Positions 1-9,201 of a DNA stretch of 24,553 bases are shown piece after piece. The notes under the pieces are model-generated. The model saw nothing but the letters and a program-made list of their open reading frames with translations, searched no databases and had not been told where the DNA came from. This stretch comes from Methanocorpusculaceae archaeon UBA456. Its GTDB lineage: Archaea; Halobacteriota; Methanomicrobia; Methanomicrobiales; Methanocorpusculaceae. Both the position numbers and the translations under genes were made by a program. Numbering within the stretch: position 1 is the stretch's first letter; the number at the start of each line of letters is the position of its first letter. Location: positions 1 to 24,553 of the forward strand of contig DAJQ01000043.1 in the NCBI GenBank assembly GCA_002496395.1. The letters run 5' to 3'.

Positions 1-28
1 TTAGCCGTGGGAGTATGTCAGCACCACT
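1..28. mobile_element. Possible terminal fragment of an IS200/IS605-type element
   Basis: The first bases read as half of a GC-rich subterminal hairpin (TTAGCCGTGGG) followed by AGTATGTCAGCAC. This resembles the conserved ends of IS200/IS605 (IS1341-like, TnpB-encoding) elements, where a hairpin arm is followed by a GGATGTCAC-like tail. Only one arm lies in the window, so the hairpin, the element boundary and any transposase cannot be checked. It lies just downstream of the glgP stop codon, in a place where insertion would do little harm. It could equally be ordinary intergenic sequence; the call rests on motif resemblance alone. Confidence 0.33.
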
Positions 29-37
29 CTTTTCAAT

Positions 38-2206
38 TCAACGAATAGTGCAGAGATTTTTCTCTGCACACTCGACCATCAGCGGGTAGTAATTACGGAC
101 ATACTCTTTTACCATCCGGCGTGCGGAAAAAACCGGCGGTATGGTCTTCATGGACTCCTTCATCATCGCCACCCATCCATTGGGAATGCCATCCATTGAC
201 CGTGTATAATAGAGCGGTGCTATCTCACTCTCAATGAGCCGGTAGAGCTCGTCTGCATCCTGTGAAGTCCGATCCCCCTTCACATCCCCGGATCCAAACA
301 CCCACCCGTTTCTGCCATTATATCCCTCACACCACCAGCCGTCAAGGATGCTACAGTTTAAGACACCATTCATCGCTGCTTTCATCCCACTCGTGCCCGA
401 GGCTTCCAGGGGCGGAAGCGGGGTGTTGAGCCAGAGATCAACTCCATGAACCATATATTGTGCAATCTGCTCGCCATAATTTTCAATGACGGCAATCCTC
501 CCGGCCATCTCTGGTTTTTCAGCAAGCTGGTAGATCCGCTGGAGTATCTTCTTTCCCTCTGTATCATCGGGATGCGCTTTCCCGGCAAATACAATCTGGA
601 CAGGGTACCAGGGATTATTCAGGATACTGGCAAGGCGCGATGTATCATGCAGGAGGAGATCTGCTCGTTTATAGGTCGAGAAACGGCGGGCAAACCCGAT
701 CGTCAGAACGCTCGGGTTGAGCAGCGTCCCTTCTGCCACCAGATTCTCAGGCAGTTCAAGCCCCTCAGCCCACTTTCTCCGTTTATATTCCCGTATCCTG
801 TTGAAAAGCTTCATTTTTAGCCAGACATGCAGATACCATAGCTCTTTATCGGGGATCTCATCGATCACCTCCCAGATCTCCCTGTTATCATGCTCATGCT
901 GCCAGTGCGGACAGATGCGGGTGAAATAGCCATTGAGGAGCATCTCCATCCTTGGATTGAGCCAGGTGGGAAGATGAACCCCGTTCGTAATCGCGTCAAT
1001 CGGTATCTCATCATCACCCTTATCCGGCCAGCATGATCGCCACATATCCCGTGTCACCTCGGCATGCCGCTTTGATACTGCATTATGGAACCTGGAGAGA
1101 CGAAGTGCAAGGGCAGTCATATTAAAGCCCTCATTCACACGGGACGGATGTCTTCCAAGCGATAAAAATTCATCCCGGGTGATCCCAAGTGCCCGGATGT
1201 AGTGGCCAAGGTGGCGTTCGATAAGGACGGGATCGTAGATATCATGTCCTGCAGGAACCGGCGTATGGGTGGTGAAGATCGTAAGCCCACGGATCTTCTC
1301 AAAAGCGTCATGTACAGGTATGCCTTCCTCCACATATTCCCGTGCAAGTTCAAGGAGAGCAAATGCCGAGTGTCCCTCATTCAGATGAATTCCTGAAAAG
1401 GATATTCCAAGCATCCTGAGGACATGGCGGCCACCAATGCCAAGAACAATCTGCTGGAGCAGTCGCATCTCACGGTTGCCTGTATAGAGATGCGAAGAGA
1501 TATTTCGTCTCTTGGGATCATTCTTCGGTATATCGGTATCAAGAAGATAGAGCGGAACCCTCCCGACATCGACCTTCCAGACAGCTACATGGATCGGTGG
1601 ATCGATGTCAGGGACCTGAACTATCAGGTGCCTCCCGTTTTTATCCCTGACCCGTTTGATCGGTGTGAGATCACGGTTTAAGGGGAGGGTGATCTCCTCC
1701 TGCCATCCATCAACACGGATATGCTGATGAAGGTATCCCTGTGAGTACATAAACCCAATCCCGACAACCGGCACATTCAGGTCCGAACACTCCTTCAGGT
1801 GATCGCCTGCAAGAAAGCCAAGGCCACCGGCATAGAAGGGAAGTGAATGGTGAAGGCCGTACTCGGCGGAGAAGTACGCGATATTGAACGGGCCTTTCTG
1901 GTAATGTTCCCCGAACCAGCCCTGCCTCTGCCGCATATAGGATCCAAGCCTCGCCATAATGATGTCATATTCACGGAGATACCGGGGATTTTTACTTGCG
2001 GCTTCAAGATACCGGTATGGGATCTCCCTGAGCATGCGGACAGGATTATGCACGCTCTCACGCCATGCCTCCCGGTTCAGCTGTTTAAAGAGCACCCTGG
2101 CCTCGGGGTGCCAGCTCCACCAGAGGTTATAGGCAAGTTCGCCCAGCCCGGAAATTCGATCCGGAAGAGTGAAGAGCCGCTCACCAGTCAATTCACCATG
2201 GATCAT
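38..2206 (-). CDS. glgP: Alpha-glucan (glycogen) phosphorylase, GT35 family
   Basis: Phosphorolyses alpha-1,4-glucan ends to glucose 1-phosphate in the cytoplasm, using pyridoxal phosphate. The 722-residue protein starts with a DUF3417-type region (LAYNLWWSWHPEA, residues ~25-37) and continues as the compact phosphorylase type found in archaea and many bacteria, shorter than the ~800-residue E. coli/animal type. The PLP lysine is Lys609 in EASGTSGMKAAMNG; HLNEGHSAF and GFARRFSTYKR are further family motifs. It is the last gene of the glycogen operon, 49 bp after malQ, the only real gap in that string. The ATG at 2206 has only a weak GATGG-like ribosome site, so the start is less certain than the family. 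Its position with malQ and glgB indicates glycogen mobilisation. Confidence 0.93.
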   Translation of the reverse strand: MIHGELTGERLFTLPDRISGLGELAYNLWWSWHPEARVLFKQLNREAWRESVHNPVRMLREIPYRYLEAASKNPRYLREYDIIMARLGSYMRQRQGWFGEHYQKGPFNIAYFSAEYGLHHSLPFYAGGLGFLAGDHLKECSDLNVPVVGIGFMYSQGYLHQHIRVDGWQEEITLPLNRDLTPIKRVRDKNGRHLIVQVPDIDPPIHVAVWKVDVGRVPLYLLDTDIPKNDPKRRNISSHLYTGNREMRLLQQIVLGIGGRHVLRMLGISFSGIHLNEGHSAFALLELAREYVEEGIPVHDAFEKIRGLTIFTTHTPVPAGHDIYDPVLIERHLGHYIRALGITRDEFLSLGRHPSRVNEGFNMTALALRLSRFHNAVSKRHAEVTRDMWRSCWPDKGDDEIPIDAITNGVHLPTWLNPRMEMLLNGYFTRICPHWQHEHDNREIWEVIDEIPDKELWYLHVWLKMKLFNRIREYKRRKWAEGLELPENLVAEGTLLNPSVLTIGFARRFSTYKRADLLLHDTSRLASILNNPWYPVQIVFAGKAHPDDTEGKKILQRIYQLAEKPEMAGRIAVIENYGEQIAQYMVHGVDLWLNTPLPPLEASGTSGMKAAMNGVLNCSILDGWWCEGYNGRNGWVFGSGDVKGDRTSQDADELYRLIESEIAPLYYTRSMDGIPNGWVAMMKESMKTIPPVFSARRMVKEYVRNYYPLMVECAEKNLCTIR

Positions 2207-2255
2207 CAGCCATCTATTGATTGATTCAAGTACTTATGTGATCGTACACATCCTC

Positions 2256-3746
2256 TCATTCCAGACGCCCATATATTTCAGTATACTGGCGCAGGCGTAT
2301 GGCGGCCTCTTCAGCAGGCCAGTCCTTATGAAGACGCCAGAGCCAGTTCCCTTTTTCTGTTCCGGGACGGTTCATGCGCGCCTCTGATCCAAGGTTCAGG
2401 AGATCCTGGATCGGAATAACTGCATACCTGGCAACTGACGAGAATGCAAGCCTGATGAAGAGATCTGACACCTCATCTTTTCCAATATCCCTGCCTGCAT
2501 ACCGGTTGAGATATGAACGCTCGCCTGCGGTTGCATCATTCAAAAACCAGCCTTTCACCGGAGGGTTGTCATGGGTGCCGGTATAGACAACCGCATTCTC
2601 CGGATAGTTGAACGGAAGATGAGGATTATCTGTACCTCCTCCAAAAGCAAATTGGAGAACTCTCATCCCCGGGATGCCCGCCCGCTCCATCAGGGTACGG
2701 ACTGGTTGATCGATCAGCCCGAGATCCTCGGCAATCAGATTATCACCCTTATATCTCTTCCTGATGGCATCAATGAGCGCTTCTCCGGGAGCGGACATCC
2801 ATCGGCCACCTACAGCAGTCCGACGCTCATTTGGTATTGCCCAGTATGCCGAGAGCCCCCGGAAATGATCGATTCGCACCAGATCGTAAAGGGAGAGCGC
2901 CCGCCCAATCCTGGAGAGCCACCATGAAAATCCATCTTCCTGGTGTTCTTCCCAGCGGTAGAGGGGATTGCCCCATCGTTGCCCGGTTCTGCTGAAGTAA
3001 TCGGGGGGGACACCTGCGACATCGGTCGGTGTGCCATCGGCATCCAGGCAGAAGAGGTGTTGATGTGCCCACACATCCGCGCTGTCGTGAGTCGGGTAGA
3101 TGGGCATATCTCCGAGGATCGAAATCCCATCTGCCCCGGCATGGGATCGAAGCGCCTCCCATTGCCTCGCAAAGAACCACTGGATCACCTCTATCTCCCG
3201 GATTTTATTCCCATACCGCTCTTCTGCCTCCCTGAGAGAGGCACTGTCCCTGATACGATACGGGCGATCCCAACAGGTCCATGGAGCCCCGTTATGGCGC
3301 TCTTTCAGGATGCAGAAGATGGCATAATCAGGCAGCCATTCCTTGTTTCTGGCGGAAAAATCGTCTACTTCCTCCCGAAGACCCTCTCTCAAAACCCGTT
3401 CCACTGCACGCCCAAAGAGGAATTTCCGAACTTCTCCTGCTTCAGAATAGCGTACCTGATCAATTGGCAGTTCAGCCTGCCTGCATTCCTCCCGGGTCAG
3501 GAGGCCGGACTCTGCAAGTGCAGCCGGGCTGATCAGGAGCGGGTTTCCTGCAAAAGAGGAGTTTGCATAGTACGGCGAACCATCAGGACCAACCGGGTGG
3601 AGGGGCAGAACCTGCCAGATTCCCTGGCGGGCGCTCCTGAGGAGATCAATAAAGCCGGTCGCAGCAGGGCCGAAGTCACCGATCCCATGTGATGAAGGGA
3701 GAGCAGATACCGGGAGGAGAACGCCTCCTTTCCGGCGGGAGTTCAT
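2256..3746 (-). CDS. malQ: 4-alpha-glucanotransferase (amylomaltase), GH77
   Basis: Transfers alpha-1,4-glucan segments between chains, disproportionating the maltodextrins that phosphorylase and branching enzyme generate or need. The 496-residue protein has the usual family length. The N-terminus carries GVLLPVSALPSSHGIGDFG (8-26), typical of GH77. Expected catalytic residues are visible: Asp293 in LVRIDHFRG, Glu340 in IAEDLG and Asp393 in GTHDNPP. The donor-site segment SPYYANSSFAGNPLLIS follows the N-terminal motif. Its ATG overlaps the TGA of the upstream GH57-DUF3536 gene in an ATGA junction, preceded by a GGGGTGAAG-like ribosome site, so translation is probably coupled. glgP follows on the same strand. 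Confidence 0.95.
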   Translation of the reverse strand: MNSRRKGGVLLPVSALPSSHGIGDFGPAATGFIDLLRSARQGIWQVLPLHPVGPDGSPYYANSSFAGNPLLISPAALAESGLLTREECRQAELPIDQVRYSEAGEVRKFLFGRAVERVLREGLREEVDDFSARNKEWLPDYAIFCILKERHNGAPWTCWDRPYRIRDSASLREAEERYGNKIREIEVIQWFFARQWEALRSHAGADGISILGDMPIYPTHDSADVWAHQHLFCLDADGTPTDVAGVPPDYFSRTGQRWGNPLYRWEEHQEDGFSWWLSRIGRALSLYDLVRIDHFRGLSAYWAIPNERRTAVGGRWMSAPGEALIDAIRKRYKGDNLIAEDLGLIDQPVRTLMERAGIPGMRVLQFAFGGGTDNPHLPFNYPENAVVYTGTHDNPPVKGWFLNDATAGERSYLNRYAGRDIGKDEVSDLFIRLAFSSVARYAVIPIQDLLNLGSEARMNRPGTEKGNWLWRLHKDWPAEEAAIRLRQYTEIYGRLE

Positions 3747-6148
3747 ATCTTCACCCCAAGGAACCGCCCGATCTCCTCTATCTGTTCGGGAAGCGAATGG
3801 AACCGGCGATCTCCGGGTTTTCCATTCCTCACCGGCATGTATGCATCCCTCAATTGAATAAAAGCGTTCTGCGCCTCCCAGAGAGACGGGCAGAGGGAGA
3901 GGGCTGTTATTATATTCAGAATCCCGAGTACAGATGCCATAATGGAGGCATCTCCGGGAGTGCCCAGGAGAGACTGAAGAAGAACACAGAGACGGGATCC
4001 CGCTAACAATGAGATCTTTTTCTCCTCGGGAGGGATTGCAAACCGCTGCATTGCATCGGCAATGCGTGACATCTCCACCGGATCGGGGTATTCACTCTCG
4101 AGGACAATAATAAGATCCCGGTTGAGAATATGCCCTACAGGAACAGCTATTGCAGCAGGGATTGGCATTTCAAGCATGTGCATCGCCTCCATCAATGGAA
4201 GATATCTGCTATAAATATCCTGAAATGAATCTTCAATCCTCCCGATGCTGTTTTTCAGGATCAGGCTTACTATCGTACGGGCTTCATCGCGGAGGAGATC
4301 GGTACCGCGGATGCAACCCTCACCAAACCAGCGCGTGAGCTCATCATAGAATGAAGATGCTGGATCATGCCATGCAGCACATACCGCATCGCGAATCTCA
4401 AAAAACGCCTTCTCGCCTGTATATGGCGCAACACCTGCCAGGAGATTCGGGCCGCCGGGATATGCCGCAGCATAGATGAATTCCTTTGATTCGCATGTCA
4501 GGAGTGACTGGACTCTGGCAGCCCCGACAGCAATCCGGCGCCGCTCCTCCTTTTCCAGACAATCCCGGAACCGTGTGACTCTGTAGATTGCATGGGTGCT
4601 TGTATCGGGATAGGGACAGAAGAGCGATGTGAGTGCATACTGGCCGCAGACTTTTCTCAGATCTGTTACATGCGGGACAACCCGGCTCTGCCAGACCGAG
4701 GCGCCATCGGAATAGCCGGTGGCATTTGATTTCGCCCCGGCGAGGATCTCAAGAAGATCGTCTTCCGGATCGTCACCACCTGTTGAACGATAGAGCTGAA
4801 GTGCCCGTGCCGCATACCACATCACCTGTACCGCCTCTATTCCGGAGATATCATCAAAGAACCAACCGCAGCTGGTATACATCAGCATCAGATTTCGTTG
4901 CATCTCAAGGAGTTCGAGCAGAAGAACCTGTTCTTCGCGATCAAGTGAGTGGGAGGCGTGTTTTTCAAAGAATGACTCCCTCACCCTGTGGCTCCGATCA
5001 TTGATGGGCCGGATGTAATCATTCCTTGCAGCCCATGGATCTATGAGGAGCGGGGATGCACTTTTTTCATAATGAATACCGGCACGATCACGGAGGAGAT
5101 CAAATGCACGGCGAAGATACATTCTCCACTCAAGTGACCAGCCGGGATGTGCGCCTGTTGAACAGGTGCATCCACCCTTCCAGCGGGAAAGTGAATGCGG
5201 GCAGCTCCAGGCGGTATTCTCCCTGATCTCTATCTCCTGAAGAGGCGGATGCGTGGAGAGATATTCGCCATAGACAGTCAGGTGTACTCCCTCATCCCTG
5301 AGCCTTGAGAGACAGTATGCAAGCGCCATCTCGCCAAAACGGAAGTGATGCCCATAGGTTTCCCCGTCAATTGCGAAGTGGACAAGCTGATCCTCTTCCC
5401 TTCCATCAAATGACCCTGCAAGACGGGCAGAAAACCAGTGGCCATCCACAAGAAGGTTGCCAAATGCCACCTCATGGGCAATTCCGACATCATTGAGGAA
5501 AACGGCGATCTCCTGCCCTTCCCCCAGATCCACCCGGTAGGGCACCTTTGGATCGATCCATCCGCCCGGAAGAGAGTTCCATGTGCCGTCCTGAGCTCGC
5601 ACCCTGCTGATCTGGTGGGGCTCCAGGATAACAAACCGGATTCCTTCAGCTGCCATGATACCAAGCGTCTCCAGATCGACAGCCATTTCCGGGAGCCACA
5701 TCCCCTCAGGCTCCCTCCCGAACCGGTTAAGAAAGTCCGCTATCCCCCAGCGGACCTGGGTTTTTTTATCGCGCTCATTTGCAAGCGGCATGATCATGTG
5801 ATTGTAGCATTGGGCGATCGCGGGACCATGACCCCTGAAACGGTTCGATCCGATCCGGTCAGCTTCAATGAATGCAAGATAGGTATTTGGTTGATTATCC
5901 TCAAGCCATGAAAGGAGTGTCGGGCCTGCATTATAGCTGATCATGGAATAATTATTCACTATGCTCGTGATCAGGCCATCTTCATCGAGAATTCTGGCAG
6001 CGGAGTTTGGCGCATAGCATTCGGCGGTGATCCGCTCGTTCCAGTCATGGTACGGGTACGCCGAATCCTGGACCTCGATCTTCTCAAACCAGGGGTTCTC
6101 GCGGGGAGGCTGATAGAAATGACCGTGGATACAGACAAAACGGCTCAT
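3743..6148 (-). CDS. Glycoside hydrolase family 57 protein with DUF3536 domain
   Basis: A cytoplasmic GH57 enzyme expected to act on alpha-glucans; the exact reaction of DUF3536 members is not known to me. The chosen start (MSRFVCIHGHFYQPPR) gives 801 residues. It lies behind a strong GAGAGGTGG ribosome site and overlaps the glgB stop as ATGA. The open frame continues 27 codons upstream inside glgB, but that part (MAWLPLFPLPD...) looks like antisense-frame noise. GH57 signatures are intact: HGHFYQPP (8-15), the likely nucleophile Glu154 in GMWLPEMAVD, and the likely acid/base Asp261 in FAIDGETYGHH. The C-terminal half is largely alpha-helical and matches the DUF3536 type. Its place between glgB and malQ suggests glycogen trimming or remodelling. 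Confidence 0.88.
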   Translation of the reverse strand: MSRFVCIHGHFYQPPRENPWFEKIEVQDSAYPYHDWNERITAECYAPNSAARILDEDGLITSIVNNYSMISYNAGPTLLSWLEDNQPNTYLAFIEADRIGSNRFRGHGPAIAQCYNHMIMPLANERDKKTQVRWGIADFLNRFGREPEGMWLPEMAVDLETLGIMAAEGIRFVILEPHQISRVRAQDGTWNSLPGGWIDPKVPYRVDLGEGQEIAVFLNDVGIAHEVAFGNLLVDGHWFSARLAGSFDGREEDQLVHFAIDGETYGHHFRFGEMALAYCLSRLRDEGVHLTVYGEYLSTHPPLQEIEIRENTAWSCPHSLSRWKGGCTCSTGAHPGWSLEWRMYLRRAFDLLRDRAGIHYEKSASPLLIDPWAARNDYIRPINDRSHRVRESFFEKHASHSLDREEQVLLLELLEMQRNLMLMYTSCGWFFDDISGIEAVQVMWYAARALQLYRSTGGDDPEDDLLEILAGAKSNATGYSDGASVWQSRVVPHVTDLRKVCGQYALTSLFCPYPDTSTHAIYRVTRFRDCLEKEERRRIAVGAARVQSLLTCESKEFIYAAAYPGGPNLLAGVAPYTGEKAFFEIRDAVCAAWHDPASSFYDELTRWFGEGCIRGTDLLRDEARTIVSLILKNSIGRIEDSFQDIYSRYLPLMEAMHMLEMPIPAAIAVPVGHILNRDLIIVLESEYPDPVEMSRIADAMQRFAIPPEEKKISLLAGSRLCVLLQSLLGTPGDASIMASVLGILNIITALSLCPSLWEAQNAFIQLRDAYMPVRNGKPGDRRFHSLPEQIEEIGRFLGVKI

Positions 6149-8043
6149 GATCCACCTCTCTGTGGCCTGAGGATGACAGCTCCAAGCGGCGGGAGTGTCA
6201 GGGAGAGGGAACAGGGGAAGCCATGCCATGGGTACGTATCTGCCATCACAAAACCGTTGTTACCACAGTTGCTCCCGCCATAGCAGCTGGAATCGGTGTT
6301 TATAAGCTCCTCCCAGAGACCTCCTTCCGGCACGCCGATCCGATATCCATGCCGGGGAACCGGTGTAAAATTGCATATACAGGCAACCGGGAATTCGCCA
6401 TCTGTTCTCCTGAGATAGGCAATCACGCTCTGTTCCCAATCACCGTGATCGATCCATGAGAATCCTTCTCTTCTGTCATCAGCACGATGAAGCGAGGGTT
6501 CACTCCTGTAGAGATGGTTGAGATCTGCAACTAATGTTCTGACACCCCTGTGCATGTCACCAGAGAGCAGGTGCCAGTCGAGGCTTGATTCGTGATCCCA
6601 TTCACTCCACTGGGCAAATTCATCTCCCATGAAGAGGAGCTTTCGACCCGGATGGGTGTACAAATATCCATAGAGAAGCCGGAGATTAGCAAACTGCTGC
6701 CACCAGTCGCCGGGCATCTTTCCGATCAGCGACCCCTTGCCATAGACCACTTCATCATGGGAGAGCGGAAGGAGATAGTTTTCAGTGAATGCATAGATGA
6801 TCGAGAAGGTCAGATTATCATGATGATGTTGCCGGTGGATCGGGTCTCGCTTCATGTACTGAAGCGTATCATGCATCCATCCCATATTCCATTTCAGGCC
6901 AAACCCAAGACCCCCTGCAAAGGTCGGGCGGGTGACCATCGGCCATGCCGTTGACTCTTCTGCGATCACCTGAACATCAGGAAACGCGGCATAAACAGTC
7001 TCATTTAGCAATCGCAGGAACCGGATTGCCTCCAGATTCTCCTTACCGCCGTACCTGTTCGGCACCCATTCGCCTGAAGGCCGTGCATAGTCAAGGTAGA
7101 GCATCGAGGCAACCCCATCCACCCTCAGGCCATCTGCATGATAACGATCAAGCCAGAAACAGGCACTGGAGAGGAGGAAGGAGCGAACCTCGTTCCGACC
7201 GTAATTAAAGATACAGCTCTGCCATTCCGGGTGGAACCCCTGTTTCGGGTCGGCGTGTTCATAACAGTGCGACCCGTCAAAGAGAGCAAGCGCATGAGAA
7301 TCCGAGGGGAAATGAGAGGGTACCCAGTCCAGGATGACACCAATGCCGTTCTGGTGAAGGTGATCGATCAGGTACATCAGATCCTCAGGCGAACCATATC
7401 GGGCCGTGGGTGCGAAGTATCCGGTTGTCTGGTATCCCCACGATCCATAGAACGGGTGTTCCATTAAGGGAAGGAACTCGACATGAGTAAACCCCATCTC
7501 ATGGATATATTCGGAGAGGAGTGGAGCCATCTCCCGGTACCCGAGCATCCTCCCGCCATCTTCGGGGACACGCCGCCACGATCCGATATGGAGTTCATAG
7601 ATCGATAGGGGGGCATCAAGAGCATTTGTGGAGATGCGCTCCTCCATCCATGCCCGATCTCCCCAGTCATAGGAGAGGGAGGCGATCCTGGAGGCAGTCT
7701 TCGGAGGCTCTTCCCACTGGAACGCGAAAGGATCGCCTTTGAAGAGTACCTTCCCGGATGATGTTTCTATTGCATACTTGTAGAGCGAGCCGATCCCAAT
7801 CTCATCAACTGACCCCTCCCAGATCCCCGAGCTGTCCCAGCGAGGGCAGAGGGGATCAATTCCGGGGGTCCAGTTATTCTGATCTGTTATAACAGATACG
7901 CTCCGGGCTTCGGGAGCCCATACTGAGAAGTGCACCCCGTCCCGTGAGGGATGCGAGCCCAGGCACTCGTAGATGCGGGCATGTGATCCCTCCTTAAAGA
8001 GGTAGATATCATAATCGGTCAGGTTTCTCCCATCCATGACCAT
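6145..8043 (-). CDS. glgB: 1,4-alpha-glucan branching enzyme, GH13
   Basis: Creates alpha-1,6 branches by moving alpha-1,4 segments on the growing glucan. The 632-residue protein has an N-terminal CBM48-like domain (WAPEARSVSV, ~42-51) and a GH13 barrel with the branching-enzyme set: HVEFLPLMEHPFYGSWGYQ, nucleophile Asp309 (GLRVDGVASMLY), acid/base Glu362 (VIAEESTAWP) and Asp430 (LSHDEVVYGKGS). Length matches bacterial-type GlgB without a long N-terminal extension. Two starts are possible: ATG at 8043 lies only three bases after GGGGGA, while the in-frame ATG at 8037 has a more usual nine-base spacing and yields 630 residues. It lies 12 bp after the glycosyltransferase gene and overlaps the next gene by four bases. 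Confidence 0.95.
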   Translation of the reverse strand: MVMDGRNLTDYDIYLFKEGSHARIYECLGSHPSRDGVHFSVWAPEARSVSVITDQNNWTPGIDPLCPRWDSSGIWEGSVDEIGIGSLYKYAIETSSGKVLFKGDPFAFQWEEPPKTASRIASLSYDWGDRAWMEERISTNALDAPLSIYELHIGSWRRVPEDGGRMLGYREMAPLLSEYIHEMGFTHVEFLPLMEHPFYGSWGYQTTGYFAPTARYGSPEDLMYLIDHLHQNGIGVILDWVPSHFPSDSHALALFDGSHCYEHADPKQGFHPEWQSCIFNYGRNEVRSFLLSSACFWLDRYHADGLRVDGVASMLYLDYARPSGEWVPNRYGGKENLEAIRFLRLLNETVYAAFPDVQVIAEESTAWPMVTRPTFAGGLGFGLKWNMGWMHDTLQYMKRDPIHRQHHHDNLTFSIIYAFTENYLLPLSHDEVVYGKGSLIGKMPGDWWQQFANLRLLYGYLYTHPGRKLLFMGDEFAQWSEWDHESSLDWHLLSGDMHRGVRTLVADLNHLYRSEPSLHRADDRREGFSWIDHGDWEQSVIAYLRRTDGEFPVACICNFTPVPRHGYRIGVPEGGLWEELINTDSSCYGGSNCGNNGFVMADTYPWHGFPCSLSLTLPPLGAVILRPQRGGS

Positions 8044-8055
8044 AGTCCCCCAGGA

Positions 8056-9201
8056 TCAGCATAGTGGAGGCTTAAGCACCTTCACATATACATGATTGAG
8101 CTTCTCTGTCACCCTCTTCCAGTTAAACTGGTCCATCACCTTCTGCCTGCCTGCAATCCCCATTGATATGAGGAGATCCGGATTGTTGAGCGAGTAGCAG
8201 ATCGCCCATGCAATCGGCTCAGGTGCCGGGGGTACCTTGATCCCATCGACAAGGTTCTCGATGTTCATCGAGAGTCCGCCCACATCAGATGCAACCACCC
8301 CTTTGCCGGCACTCCATGCCTCTGTGAGCACGAGCCCGAAGGGTTCGTTCCTGCTCGGGATGGCGATAAGGTCAGCCGCATTCAGGAGTTCGAGATGCTC
8401 GGGATCAGAGACATAGCCGGTAAATTGTACCGGAAGGCCACGGGATCGTTCCTGCAGGCCAGGCAGCATATCACCTTTGCCTGCGAAGATGAACCTGACA
8501 TCCTCCCTCCTGGCAAGCACGTGCGGGATTGCATCAAGCAGGATATCGGGTCCTTTCTGCCATCCGATACGCCCGACAAAGAGAACGAGAGGGGCAAGTT
8601 TATGGATTCCGTACCGCCTCTTGATGAGCCCGGGGGAGACATCCAGCATGTAGAGAGACGGATCTGTTCCATTTGGGATGATAGATATCTTCCAATCAGG
8701 AACATCATAGAGCCACATAAGTTCTACTTTCATCACCTTTGAGACAGTTATGATCTCGCGGGCAAGTGAGGCCATCGAATGTTCGATCCCGGATATCTCG
8801 ATGAATTCTTTCCATCCACCAAAAGAGCCCCCATTTCTTCCATATTCTGTTGAATGGAACGTGAGAACAGTTCCCCGGTCCTGGAACTGCCGGAGCGTCT
8901 GGTAAAAATGCCAGTCATGGAAATGGAGCAGGTCAAAGGGAGGGTCGTCAAACTCGAGGAACCGTTCGATTGCCTCTTCGCTCATCTCCCTGCAATGGGA
9001 GAGAATATCGATCTGGTGTGGGGAGAGGCAGTGGAAGTGTACGCCATTCCTTGTAAAATCCTCTTTTCCTCGGGTAAAGTAATGAATCTCATGCGTCTTC
9101 GCCAGCTCTTCGGCAAGATATGTTGCAGCCGGGGCGAGCCCGCCAACCTTCTCCGTATAGACGGATTCCCAGGCAAAGAAAGCTATTTTAAGCGACTCCA
9201 T
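8056..9201 (-). CDS. glgA: Glycogen/starch synthase-type glycosyltransferase (GT-B fold, GT4/GT5)
   Basis: Probably elongates alpha-1,4-glucan from a nucleotide sugar. The 381-residue protein shows a GT-B layout. The N-terminal domain has KVGGL (18-22), the counterpart of the KTGGL nucleotide-sugar-binding motif of glycogen synthases, and LLHFHDWHFYQ (91-101). The C-terminal domain has LFVGRIGWQKGPDILLDA (207-224) and the EX7E pair Glu286/Glu294 in NEPFGLVLTEA. It is about 100 residues shorter than bacterial GlgA, so a generic GT4 transferase remains possible; the operon context favours glucan synthesis. The ADP- versus UDP-glucose choice cannot be read. The ATG overlaps the upstream GH57 gene by 19 bp, with only a weak AGGG ribosome site, consistent with coupled translation. 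Confidence 0.78.
   Translation of the reverse strand: MESLKIAFFAWESVYTEKVGGLAPAATYLAEELAKTHEIHYFTRGKEDFTRNGVHFHCLSPHQIDILSHCREMSEEAIERFLEFDDPPFDLLHFHDWHFYQTLRQFQDRGTVLTFHSTEYGRNGGSFGGWKEFIEISGIEHSMASLAREIITVSKVMKVELMWLYDVPDWKISIIPNGTDPSLYMLDVSPGLIKRRYGIHKLAPLVLFVGRIGWQKGPDILLDAIPHVLARREDVRFIFAGKGDMLPGLQERSRGLPVQFTGYVSDPEHLELLNAADLIAIPSRNEPFGLVLTEAWSAGKGVVASDVGGLSMNIENLVDGIKVPPAPEPIAWAICYSLNNPDLLISMGIAGRQKVMDQFNWKRVTEKLNHVYVKVLKPPLC

Noticed and set aside
2943..3692. 249-codon plus-strand open frame opposite malQ
   Set aside because: Antisense to a clearly conserved gene, low-complexity composition, and no homologous motifs; a long shadow frame due to GC-rich codon bias.
6149..6229. 27-codon N-terminal extension of the GH57-DUF3536 gene
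   Set aside because: Lies inside glgB, lacks a ribosome site, and the strong GAGGTGG site plus the family N-terminus (HGHFYQPP) favour the ATG at 6148.
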